Shown: positions 42,270-54,900 of the stretch, one piece after another
How positions within the stretch are numbered: position 1 is the first letter of the stretch
Layout: each line of letters begins with the position of its first letter
Source of the DNA: Arenicola marina
Lineage: Eukaryota > Annelida > Polychaeta > Arenicolidae
Direction of reading: 5' to 3'
Assembly (NCBI GenBank): GCA_964019135.1
Contig: OZ025257.1
Location: 14,225,971-14,289,970, forward strand
Length of the DNA: 64,000 nt
Notes under the pieces: generated by a model
The model's database searches: none
What the model was told of the DNA's origin: nothing
The model's input: only the letters and a program-made list of their open reading frames with translations
Program-made: the position numbers and the translations under genes

Positions 42270-43035
42270 GGCCGGGGGGAGTTAAATGTCTGCGCCCACC
42301 GAAAGTACACGTCTTTAAGCCTAAAACATATTTCGTCTCTGCGAATTTGTAACTATATATTTTTTTCTTCTTGAAAACGTATCTTTAGACTATATTTTTT
42401 AATTGGCACTGTCCTTACGGCCGGAATGGACTCTCCCTTTAACTGAGCGATGAGCAAACACCAATATTTGGCACTAGACATTATTTTCGAGACCCGTCCT
42501 AGCTGTGTTCAACATTGACTGTATATCACTAATGAGGGGACGGGGGGGGGGGGGGGGGGGCTGGGATACCCTCTCTGAATCGCGAATCCCCAAGAATTAC
42601 GGAGAGCAATATCGGATCTCCAAGATTAGGACATTTTAAAGCTGGACCCACAAAAAACGCCTTAACGATGATATCGCGAATATCGAGGAATTCGCAGACT
42701 GCTATAATAACGGATCGCGGTAATTAGGGAGAGGGTCTTCGCTTTGGACCAGGAATTGTACGGATAACGATCCCCCAAAATTGCCAACAGCTAATCGCGA
42801 ATCTCCAAGAATTCCTATGTGCCAATCGCGGAGATCCAAAAAGGTATCCCCCCCCCACCCCTCACTAATCATAACATGCATTAATGCGCGAAATGTCATT
42901 CCATGTTTTTTCATTATTGAGGGTCTAGGGGTCCGGACCCCCACCCCCCCCCCCCACCCCCAAGCCCCCCCCTTTTTTTGAGGAAGAAGGCCGTTCTTCA
43001 AGGAAAAATGTTGGGCCATCTGAGGCGTGGACCAC
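42270..43035. repeat. Dispersed repeat, copy B, interrupted
   Basis: It matches 8990-9410, but is split at tatatcactaat by the element 42534-42861. Downstream sequence resumes with cataacatgcattaatgcgcg and continues to the gaggcgtggac motif. Confidence 0.75.
42534..42861. mobile_element. hAT-like non-autonomous element with 8-bp target duplication
   Basis: Tcactaat is present on both sides (42526-42533 and 42862-42869) and once in the uninterrupted copy A. The ends are inverted (gagggg, G run, gggatacc on the left; ggtatccc, C run, cccctc on the right). Subterminal aatcgcg/ctccaagaatt repeats are present. An 8-base duplication suits the hAT superfamily; the ends overlap the duplication by two bases, so 6 bases is also possible. 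Confidence 0.65.
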
Positions 43036-44924
43036 CCCCCCCCATCTCCCGGTTGCAAGTTTCAATGGACACCCCCCACCCCCCGATCCATTTCAAATTC
43101 CTGGATCCGCCGGCTATCCGAGCCGAGAGGCGTGGAATCCCCCACCCCCTCCAGCGGCAAGTTTTCAGTGCCCCCCGCCCACCCGGTCGTCAAAATTGGT
43201 GCGGGATCCCCTGGTCGCAATTTTGATTGTACCCCCTCCCCAACCGGTCGATAATTTTATCCTTCCCCGTTGACCCGCTCGGTTTATTCATTTTTCCCGC
43301 TTCATCAACTCACATTTCAGAGAACATCCCCCCCCCACCACCCGCAACCACCACCAGATTTAGATAATAGCCCCCGCCCCGCCCCGCTCCCCCCGGGGAT
43401 CTTGCCAAGAATTGGATTTGGAAACCTTAGCTTTGACCGTCCAGTTAGGATTCCCACCCTAGGATTCCGCACACAAGGTAAATTTGTCTGGATACCAGCT
43501 CCACCAAGCGTCCAACGCGCAGCTTGGGAGATTGAACCGATTATTTGGTGTCTTCATTTCTTCTTGCGACACCATGTAAACATTGGCGCGATCTTTGTAT
43601 ATTTCAGAAAGATCTCCAACCTCAGCCACCAGTTTTGGTCATGAAACTGAACAAATCGATATTGAAACTTCTTGTCTGATATCTAAGTCACCTTGAACTG
43701 GAATTAGAAAGTCAAACTGCATAAATTGGGCTGATAATACTACGTTACAACTCTTGATATCCACACCGACTATGCAACTGCAAGGCTCAGCCACATGAGC
43801 TTGTTTCAACACATCCCGACCCCCACTCTCCAGAGCAGCGTGTTATGCTCTGGCCAGGATTTCCACAGTCGTCAGTACAGTGGTCCCTGCGTCATACTTC
43901 TATGCTGCCAACCCGGAAAGACTGTATAACGCAGGGGGTCATATAATAAGGGAATGCCCTGTAATCAGGTAATGGGCCGTTTTCGCTCAAGTATCCTCAC
44001 ACTCAGAGTCAGAGTCTCTGCTGCAGCTCTGGCTCCTCTTTCCCACCTATCCATGATAGCATCAACATTCAGTCAAACAAAGCTGCTATGCTGATTATGG
44101 TTTCTCTAGCTCTGTGCCGTATGCTGCTCCAAAGTGAAATCTTTTAATTTTTTTTTTTTTCTAGTAATTATTATGTAAGCTTACATGTATTGACATAAAT
44201 TCTAAGACAGCCCTACTTATATCAAATTAGAAAAAGGTGTGAATAACAATAATGTGCATTTAGATATCTGCTCCTTAACAACTTGTCAGATTAGCGCAAT
44301 AACAACAGGCTTGTGCCAGTTGTGAATAAGGCTAAATAGACTGGTTTCTAATCTAATAATATGAAACATCCTATCACTTTATACCTAAAGCGAATCACTA
44401 TCATTTTATGCCTAAAAGTAATTACAACCTATAACTTATACTTAAATTTAACGCCACTTTTGTTTGGGTTTTGAATAGTAAAATATATATCTCAACATTT
44501 ATACTTATGACTAAATAAGCCTATCTGTGACTGACTGAGTTTATCACAGTCATCGCATCGATAACATCAAGCAATTTTGAGAAATGTCCTAGAAATATTA
44601 TCTGACTGTATAAATGTTTAATTATTTATACAGTTTGTATAGTGTCTTATATTAAAGTAAACAGTGGCAGTGATTTCTGAATTATTATCATGATTATGAC
44701 ATAAGATATAAGAAAGCTGCACTTTCTCACACAAGATAGCTGATGCTGAGAGAGATAGAATAAGGCAGAAGTAGTGGCGAGGATGACAATTTATTACATC
44801 CTGCAGGTTTTTTCTGGTCCCTTTCTGCATTCTTTCCAGGATTTTTACTTTTATTTATATTCACTATTCGAGTTATAGATTACCTCTCTATAAGATTTAT
44901 GGAGTATTAAGCAAATACTACAGG
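43036..44924. other. Poly(C)-rich debris, then AT-rich intergenic DNA
   Basis: Between 43036 and 43400 there are further poly(C)-family pieces (ggtcgcaa, caaattcctggatccgcc). The rest shows no gene. Confidence 0.4.
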
Positions 44925-45841
44925 TACCATAAACTACCTATTTGAAGCCGGGGCTTATATTAGGAAGTTGGAGGTTCCGCTTTCGGGTTTGAGTTGCAAG
45001 TCAGGGTGCAGCTTTAAATAGGGCCTTTTGCCAATTTAAAGTGAGCGTGGCGAGACAAGCCGGGGTGGGGTGGTCATACGAAAATTACCGGTGTTGCCAA
45101 AATAATGTATTGCATCATAACGTCATACAAGTCAACAAGTCAGGAGATAATTCAACTTGAAAGCTGCGTCGTAAGATGTTGTTTTCCCAGGCATTGTGTT
45201 ACCGTTGCATTCAAGACTCACAATGAGCTACTTACGGTTGTGTTATTTATTACTACTGCCACGCGACTCTGCCCACACCTATTGTAGACCAATGATCACA
45301 GGCCAGGTTTCAGGTGGTGTAAATTAATATGGCTGCCACTGGCCTCGCACCAAATGCAATAAATTAATTGTGCCAGACAGAAACTTGACACTGGGTAGGT
45401 ACAACAGTGATTCATAAACATGCAGTAAGAACCAGGAGAGCCAGCCACTGGTGTGACACTTGGTAAGAGCTGCGATTGGAGAGGGAGAGGTGAATGTTGT
45501 TAGTAGTCGCGAATGCCTTGTATAAACAATTAATTGGCTTGGTAGGGCCCAGGAGAGCCAGCCACTGGTGTGACACCTGAAAAGAGGTGCGATCAGAGAG
45601 GGAGAGGTGAATGTTGTTAGTAGTGGCAACTGCTTGTATAAAGAATTAATTGGTTTCGTTGGCTGGACGGGATTAAGCAGGGATACAGGGAGGGTTGTGT
45701 CGAGAGACCAAAGCCCGGGTGCGGCTTATAATATGTAGTTTTCCGGAAATGCTTTCTGGGTGCCTGCCAACCCGGTTTTGAGGTCAAAGTTGGGGTGTGG
45801 CTTCTAATATGTATGCGGCTTCAAATAGGCAGTTTACGGTA
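44925..45841. mobile_element. 917-bp DNA element with 26-bp inverted ends
   Basis: The left end taccataaactacctatt (44925 on, 26 bases) and the right end (45816-45841) are inverted copies with 24 of 26 matches. Inside, a block of about 120 bases with gagccagccactggtgtgac and gagagggagaggtgaatg is tandemly doubled (45432-45543, 45552-45660). No transposase is visible; a non-autonomous element is likely. Confidence 0.7.
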
Positions 45842-46020
45842 TTATAAGAATAGCACGAGTTAATGGGGGCATTAGGCAATTTTATTGGCTTGACATTAAG
45901 CTGTAGCAGAAGGGCAGTTCAGTTCTGATTATAGGATTTTAGTGGCCTTAGGAATTTAATGCTATTGTACTAGTTAACACGACCGTCAACTCGTAATAAT
46001 ATATAATTGTTAAGGTTTCC

Positions 46021-46135
46021 ATAGTATATGGTAGATGCACTTCTTGTCTATGGCAAAAGTCTATGGTGGATACACTTTTTGTCTATGACAATAGTATATG
46101 GTGGATACACTTCATGTCTATGGCAATAGTATATA
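46021..46135 (+). repeat. ~37-bp tandem repeat, three units
   Basis: Units of the form atagtatatggtggatacac plus ttcttgtctatggca lie just upstream of the first LRRCC1-like coding exon, within what may be promoter or 5' UTR intron. Confidence 0.75.
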
Positions 46136-46260
46136 TAAACTGTTGTAAATATTATAATCATTCATTTATCTTTGTAGGTTTTTCCAATATGCTGGAGGTA
46201 TGACAGCTTATACATATACTGGTGAACCAGTATTCTAGAGGAAAACAAATACAAAAAACA

Positions 46261-48935
46261 ATGTGGAACCAAGAAGGAAATCTGGATTTTGAATCAGATG
46301 AACTGTGCTTACTGGATTGTGGCATAGAAAGCTTAGCAAGTGTGCCGCTGACATCACAGTTACAAGTACTCAATCTGCACTGCAACAATATCCATAATAT
46401 TGAGAACTTAGGCCATCTGCAAAAACTAAAGCACTTGGACTTATCATCCAATCAGATTCATTGTTTGAAAGGCTTGGAAAGTCTTTCTCAACTTCGAACT
46501 CTCAATCTGTCATGCAATTTAATAGAAGTTGTCCAAGGCCTGGAACACTTAACGTGAGTAAAAAGGATCCACACTGTCGTTAATCAGTGGGATATAATTT
46601 ACAGAAACACTGTGGAAACATCTTGTCAGTTATGTTATGTACCAGTAACGTAACATAAATCATATATTACAAATAAAAAGTATGTGTACCCCAGTAGATG
46701 AGTAGTAAGATACCTTGGGTAGTTAATATATGTGATTTATTACCTATTGTAATTATATATATATATACTACAAATGGTTAATATGCAATATAAATAGTAG
46801 AATATATTGCACTTCATTATAATGATTATGTGCCAGTGATACCGTTATTTATGTTGATATACCAGCAGTATTTGTTTTTCTATACTTTCACAGGTCTCTG
46901 GTCAAGCTAACTTTGTCCTATAATCAAGTCGAGGATCTATCCGGATTTCAGCATATGCATGGCCCTTCTTATAAGCTAAGCCATTTGGAACTGCATGGCA
47001 ATAAGATTGGCTCTATCAGTGATGTCGCACAATGTTTAGGTGGCTGTATAAACCTGCGAAGACTCTCTTTACGTCAGGGAGATGCATCAAACCCAGTTTG
47101 CAATGCCCAAGGTGAGTAGTGTGGTAGAACATATATTTGTGAGCTAAAGTCTATACCGGTATTTACTTTTGATTAAATAGATTGATATCACTGAGCTGTG
47201 TATGGCTACATGATGCAAACTCTGCTGTCGTAAGTTACAGTTTATGATATCACTGTCTTATCACCGTGAAACGTTACCTTGTGATGTATGCTGGATGGAG
47301 TTGTTGGTTCCTGCAATATATGTAATATGTGCATTTAATGAAAATGCCAGTCACTGTGATATCTGGGAAGTAGACACGATGAGAAAAACAGTCACTGATA
47401 TCTGTGAAGTGGACATGATGAGAAGAAGAGTCACTGTAAAAACAATGAGATGGACAAGAGAATGACATTCATTGTTATATTTGTGAAGTAGACATGATGA
47501 GAAAAACAGTCACTGTGATATCTGTGAAGTAGACATGATGAGAAAAACAGTCACTGATATCTGTGAAGTGGACATGCTGAGAAGAACAGTCACTGTGATA
47601 TCTGTGAAGTAGACATGATGAGAAAAAAACAGTCACTGTGAAATCTGTGAAGTGAACATGATGAGAAAAACCGTCACTGTGATATCTATGAAATGGCCAT
47701 GATGAGAAAAACAGTCACTGCGATATCTGTGAAGTAGACATGATGAGAAAAACAGTCACTGTGATATCTGTGAAAGAGACATGATGAGAAAAGCAGTCAC
47801 TGTGATATCTGTGAAATGGCCATGATGAGAAAAGCAGTTACTGATATCTGTGAAATGGGCGTGATGAGAAAAACAGTCACTGTGATATCTGTGAAAGAGA
47901 CATGATGAGAAAAGCAGTCACTGTGATATCTGTGAAATGGCCATGATGAGAAAAGCAGTCACTGATATCTGTGAAATCGGCGTGATGAGAAGAACAGTCA
48001 CTGTGATATCTGTGAAGTATAGACTTGATGAGAAGAACAGTCACTGTGATATCAGTGAAGTGGACATGATGAGAAGAAGAGTCACTGTGATATCAATGAG
48101 ATGGACAAGAGAATAACATTCATTGTTATATTTGTGAAGTAGACATGATGAGAAGAACAGTCATTTATATCTCTGAAGTGGACATGATGAGAAGAAAAGT
48201 CACTGATATCTGTGAAGTGGACATGCTGAGAAAAGCAGTCACTGTGATATATGTGAAGTGAACATGATGAGGAAAACAGTCAATGTGATATTTGTGAAAT
48301 GGGCATTATGAGAAACAGTCAATGATATCTGTGACATATGCAGGAATTACTTATGATATAAAAAGTATAATAAGTTTATTGCACTAAAATGCCTCAGGCC
48401 CATGGTACAAAACACATATATACAAACGCAGTTGTTCTTCCCTGTCCCTGTGTAAACCAGTTGAATTTAAATTGTTTCCCTTAATCTCCCTGCATAGTAT
48501 ATAAATTGACCCAGCTGATAAAGTATTACACCATTTCTCGATTTCATTAGAAAAAGTCTGAAATGCAATAATTTTTGATCCAGGGTAAGTATTTCTTACG
48601 AATGTCGATATACACATCACATATGCACACAAAGAGAATTCGTCTTCGACATAAAATATACCTTTACGGCTACAATGTTAGCTGTATCTTTCGTCTCTGG
48701 ATATATTTAGTCTCCTGCCGGTTATGATATACACATCATGTGATATCAAATGATCCGCTACTGTCATATCTGTGGTATTTCAGGGTACCCGCGAGATATC
48801 CTGCAGCGTCTCCCGAGACTTCTAAGTCTTGATGGGGCCAACCGCCAAGGTCAAAGTTCAGGGACGGAGGAGATCCTGGCTGACATCCCCGGCATTGATC
48901 ACTATATGGACCTCTTACTCTCTAGCGAGAGCTCA
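46261..48935 (+). CDS. LRRCC1: LRR exons of the LRRCC1-like gene
   Basis: Three exons make five to six leucine-rich repeats plus a cap. Splice junctions restore ACG (Thr) between exons 1 and 2 and GGG (Gly) between exons 2 and 3, giving GLEHLTSLVKLTLSYN and NAQGYPRDILQRL. The 1.7-kb second intron is largely a minisatellite and a possible LINE tail. Confidence 0.9.
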
Positions 48936-51900
48936 GTAAGATACGCGCCACGATATATCTCATGTCTCTGATGTACGGACATAGAATGCATTTCACAGAT
49001 GTCGTTTGGGGCCGCCTTACGACTTTGCGTATCACAGTTTCAGTTCAGATTATTCCATTGTGATGGCGCCACTGCATGTGCTGTTATGCATTCTGGGTAA
49101 TATATTGGTCCTTACGCTACGTCGAGATGGCGTTATGATATGGTAACGAATTATGTTGAGCAATAAACTCCATATATTCGTCATCCATTTGACGGAAAGA
49201 ATAAGTTCATGGGGTGTAATTTTTTTTCAAAGTTTGCATATGTTTTCGAAGCCGTCCATCCGAATGGTCTGGTGGTTAACGCATTCGGGCTATCGATTGC
49301 CGTAGACGAGCCCTTGTGCTAGAAAGGGTAATTCTCCTATACATGGTTGCTATATTATGGATTAATTTTCACGTTTACTCTTTCATTAATGCGATTCTTT
49401 GGACGAACGTTTCCTTACCATGATCGCAATGTAATAAATCAAAGTTTCTTTTAGTAGTGGGACTATTTCCGTGCAATCGCCATCCGTATACGGCTCTGGT
49501 TTGTCCTGTCATCTCATTGTGTCCAGGGGGGGGGGGGGTCGGGGGGTCAGTTTATGCACAAACACATTAGCCTGAAAGACGAGTCCATCATCGTAATCAT
49601 TATCACAATTAACCTTCGTCCAGCGGATAAGAAACAAATCGTACATTTTGCGGTAAAAGCATGACATTTGGCACACATGTCCGAAATGAATGTCTAATCG
49701 AATTTAGCTATAGTCTCAAGCCAGATTTGACCCCTGAGATTATTATAATATGAGGCCGCGCCTTAATTGCGTACGTACCGACCCCGCAGGATGTGGTGGA
49801 CCCCCTGCGCATGGCGACCCCGAAGGTTGACGCCGCCTTGGAGAACTTCCGGCTGCGGGGCGGGGCCACCACGTCCGAGACTGACACCGGCGCCGGCTCC
49901 TCCACGCTGGGCGACAGATCCCGAACGTCACCCCTGGCGACGGGATCCTGCAAACCTGAGGCCCAGGTCAGAATGAACGGCAGAGCGCACAACATGTCGA
50001 CCATTGGAAATCAATCTTACTTAATATATTTATTTATGTTTTTTTTTATATTTGTGTGACGATGCTGAACCTAATAGTGTATCTATTTACATATATTGCT
50101 TTTTTATTTTTATTTTCTTTATGTTCTTTGTAACTATTCTGAAGTGTATCAGTAACTTGTTTCAAAAGACTCCTCTGATAGACAGTGTACCTAAATTAAG
50201 CGCGAACATTACGCTAATTATCAAGTTTAGGAATGAATAACGTTCGGTTATTAATCATTTTCAGTACATATTTATGTGAACTAGTAATGGCAGAGATTGT
50301 ATAGTACCTTAAATACGCTCTGGTAATAGCAGTACAGAGCTAATGCATCATAACGGCTCCACGTGAACGTATTCCGAGAGGTTCCTCGCTATTGTATCGA
50401 TGGTAAATCATGAGTGATAATTGTCAAACGTTGTTATGTTGACAACGGGAATGCTCTTGATCATTGCAGGACGCGTCTGTTGCCATGACCACGGCCCGTG
50501 ACGCTCGTCTCGAGACTCTGGAGCAACAGATGCGACAGTTGCTGCACAGATCTGAGGTAAAACCCGTGAGCAGTCATGAAGCAACTGTCTAGGACTGGCC
50601 TGTGAGCCAGCTGTGTTTATACACACCACTAGCGAAGCGGCTTCATTATCTGAAACAGTCTCAGTATTTCCGAAACGTCCCTTGGCAGCTTTAAGGCAAT
50701 GGCAAACCGAGAGAGCTCGAAAGCGACCATCCGCTTAGATGACGTTAATCTTAACATTACGATTATCATTATCTTGAAACTGACATGACTGATAGATCTT
50801 GCAAAGGTACCGCTACGAATATTCTGCACATCTCTCCATGCAATTTCTATTAATTGATCGTATTTTTTTCATTTGTGTTCAGAAAGCATTGAACACATCC
50901 GAATCAACAAGCGCGGATGACACCGTGTCTCCAAGCCAGTCCAAGGTGGCGAAACTAAAGGCTAAAAGAGGTAGGCGTCACATATCACATACATACGTCT
51001 CTCTCCATCTCTTTTGAAAGGAGGACTGGGTCTGGCCTTTATATTGTATATATTGTATATAAATTGTTTTGATGAAACGCCCTGAATGTAGATGCTAGGG
51101 TTTGTGTAAACACTAGTTTTATTAACCATTGGCAAATAGTACAACATACTATATTAAAGTTGCATGTGGAGTTGTTTCGCTGTTTTTGAATGCCAAATTT
51201 GCGTATAAGAACACAAACCTAAGACAACAGACAATAAATATCTACCATATCGCTCACCAATTATCTGCCAATGAGCAAAACATTTCAAATTCATGAATTG
51301 TCCACCACAAAAATGAAAACTTGTGCTGATTTGAAACGTCATAAACGTGTGTACACAAGTCGTTTACCGGTGCCACCGACAGGGGCGCCCAAGCGCTAAA
51401 TTATATGAGACAATAGAAGCGTCCGGAGCGCCACTTGTTTTTTGGCGGTGGCCGTTGACACTGCTTGTGGTCAAAGGTAACATTTCCTGTTTATGTTTAT
51501 TTTGGTACAGCCGTTGCAACGGTCAGCTCCACATGTAACTTTAATGTCTCTAGTAGGTGCCATGGTTCATTCAACCTATGTATCTGCAATGATTTCAGAA
51601 GCTCGCTCTGATATGAGCGTATGATCTTATTTGCGCACCGAGACAAGAACCTGGTTACTCTAGCTTCGTATAGCTTCATCTTCATAACTGAAGGGGCCGG
51701 CCTGGTAGCTCAGTGGGTTGGATCGATCGTCTTGAGTGCTCTTTCCCATTGAGAGCCTAACGGCACGTGGATCGGTGGTTCGAGCCCCGCTGTGGCCATA
51801 TCTGTGTGGTCGCAGGATAAAGATCCCATGTCCTTTTTCGCAAAGAGTAGGGGATTACCCCCGGGGACATGGCTCCACTCTCCCTTGACGAAAAATGGTT

Positions 51901-54900
51901 AATGCGTCCAGAATATACAACCAACCATAACTCTGAATTGTGTGACGACGCGGGCACGTGGGAGAATAAGCCTCGAACGCGAAAGTGTATCAGAGCAGAA
52001 TTAAATTTGTACTTTAAAGGAAATTTGAGCGGTTCCAAGTGCGAACAACAACAAAGTACGCTGAACTAAACAATTAACACCAACAACGAGGTACGCTTTC
52101 ACAGTAAATTTATTAAAACTGCTTACCAATGCATTCGTACATACATATACAAACGGCGGGATATCTCACAGATGGAAGCCTGGATTGAGTGGAGTGTGTT
52201 CCGGGGTTTCCACTGTATGGGTGAGCTAGCTGACAACAGCACGTCGCGTTCAATCACAGCGCAGGAAGCTGTTGGCCGCCGCTTCCGCACGGGGTTACCG
52301 CCCGCCGGGTCCGGGCGACGCGTTCAGTGCACAGTAACACAGGCGGTTTGTTGTCAGCCCTGTCTATCCGCAGTGTACGGGGTAACCTAGGCAGCGGTAC
52401 GGGTCGGTACACGTCACCTGCTGATTACTATGGGCGGCCGATTTCACCGGCTAAACAGTTGTCGTTTGAAGACGCAACGTCTCCAACGAACGACTTCCCA
52501 CTTGCCAGCCAATGATGTCCTACGTATCCCTATCTCATAATCCCCCACCAGACCCTCACGTGTTCTCTACCAGTCGCCCACCAGTCCTCACGTGTCCCCC
52601 ACCAGTCCCCCACCAGTCCTCGCCAGCCCCCCGCCAATTCCCACCAGTCCCCGCGTGCCTCCTACCAGTCTCCCACCAGTCCCCCACCAGTCCCTTCCAG
52701 TCCCCCACCAGTCCCCACGTGTTCCCTACCAGTCCTCACCAGTCCCCCACCAGTCCCTCACCAGTCCCTTCCAGTCCCCCACCAGTTCCCACGTGTTCCC
52801 TACCAGTCCCCACCAGTCCTCACCAGTCCCCCACCAGTCCCCACGTGCCCCCCACCGCCACCAGTCCTCCTCCAGTCCCCCACTAGACCCCCACCAGTCC
52901 CCCACGAGTCTTCCAACCGTCTCCCACCATTCCCTCATCAGTCACCTTCATCTGGTAAACTCGTAAACACAGCCCTGGCCCTGTGGCACAGCCCTGGCCC
53001 TGTGGCACATCCCTGGCCCTGTGGCACAGCCCTGGCCCTGTGGCACATCCCTGGCCCTGTGCCACATCCCTGGCCCTATGGCACAGTCCTGGCCCTGTGG
53101 CACAGCCCTGGCCCTGTGGCACAGCCCTGGCCCTGTGGTACAGCCCTAGCCCTGTGGTACAGCCCTAGCCCTGTGGCACAGCCCTGGCCCTGTGGCACAG
53201 CCCTGGCCCTGTGCCACATCCCTGATCCTATCGCCCAGCCCTGGCCCTGTGACGGAGTCCTAGCCCTGCCCCGTGGCACAACCGTGACCCTGTGGCCTGG
53301 CCCTGTGGCACAGCCCTGGCCCTGTGGCGCAGCCCTGGCCCTGTGGCACAGCCCTGGCCCTGTGGCGCAGCCCTGGCCTTGTGGCACATTCCTGGCCCTG
53401 TGGCGCAGCCCTGGCTTTATGGCCTGATCCTGTGGCACATTCCTGGCCCTGTGGCACAGCCCTGGCTCTATGGCCTGATCCTGTGGCACAGCCCTGGCCC
53501 TGTGGCACAGCCCTGGCTCTATGGCCTGATCCTGTGGCACATTCCTGGCCCTGTGGCACAGCCCTGGCTCTATGGCCTGATCCTGTGGCACATTCCTGGC
53601 CCTGTGGCACAGCCCTGGCTCTATGGCCTGATCCTGTGGCACAGCCCTGGCCCTGTGGCACAGCCCTGGCTCTATGGCCTGATCCTGTGGCACAGCCCTG
53701 GCCCTGTGACGGAGTCCTAGCCCTGCCCCATGGCACAGCCGTGACCCTGTGGCCTGGCCCTGTGGCACAGCCCTGGCCCTGTAGCACATCCCTGGCCCTG
53801 TGGCGCAGCCCTGGCCCTATGGCCTGATCCTATGGCCCAGCCCTGGCCCTGTGACGGAGTCCTAGCCCTTTACCGTGGCACAGCCGTGACCCTGTGGCCT
53901 GGCCCTGTGACACAGCCCTGGCCCTATGACACAGCCCTGGCCCTGTGGCACATCCCTGGCCCTGTGACGCAGCCCTGGCTCTGTGGCACATCCCTGGCCC
54001 CGTGGCGCAGCCCTGGCTCTATAGCCTGGTCCTGTGGCACAGCCCTGGCCCTGTGACGGAGTCCTAGCCCTTTCCCGTGGCACAGCCGTGACCCTGTGGC
54101 CTGGCCCTGTGACACAGCCCTGGCCCCGTGACACAGCCCTGGCCCTGTGGCACATCCCTGGCCCTGTGACGCAGCCCTGGCTCTGTGGCACAGCCCTGGC
54201 CCTGTGCCACAGCCCTGATCCTATCGCCCAGCCCTGGCCCTGTGACGGAGTCCTAGCCCTGCCCCGTGGCACAACCGTGACCCTGTGGCCTGGCCCTGTG
54301 GCACAGCCCTGGCCCTGTGGCGCAGCCCTGGCCCTGTGGCACAGCCCTGGCTCTGTGGCGCAGCCCTGGCCTTGTGGCACATTCCTGGCCCTGTGGCGCA
54401 GCCCTGGCTTTATGGCCTGATCCTGTGGCACATTCCTGGCCCTGTGGCACAGCCCTGGCTCTATGGCCTGATCCTGTGGCACAGCCCTGGCCCTGTGGCA
54501 CAGCCCTGGCTCTATGGCCTGATCATGTGGCACAGCCCTGGCCCTGTGACGGAGTCCTAGCACCCCCCCATGGCACAACCGTGACCCTGTGGCCCAGCCC
54601 TGGCCCTGTGACGCAGCCCTGGCCCTGTGGCACATCCCTGGCCCTGTGACGCAGCCCTGGCCCTGTGGCGCAGCCCTGGCTCTGTGGCACATCCCTGGCC
54701 CTATGGCCTGATCCTGTGGCCCAGCCCTGGCCCTGTGACGGAGTCCTAGCCCTTTACCGTGGCACAGCCGTGACCCTGTGGCCTGGTCCTGTGACACATC
54801 CCTGGCCCTGTGGCGCAGCCCTGGCCCTATGGCCTGATCCTGTGGCCCAGCTCTGGCCCTGTGACGGAGTCCTAGCCCTGCCCCGTGGCACAGCCCTGGC

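Noticed and set aside
52512..52966. Pro/Ser-rich 124-codon frames
   Set aside because: They arise from the ccagtcccc minisatellite; two overlapping frames look alike.
53002..53827. Trp/Pro-rich plus-strand frames (AQPWPCGTALALWHSPGPV repeats)
   Set aside because: They are the same array read on the other strand; not evidence of a gene.
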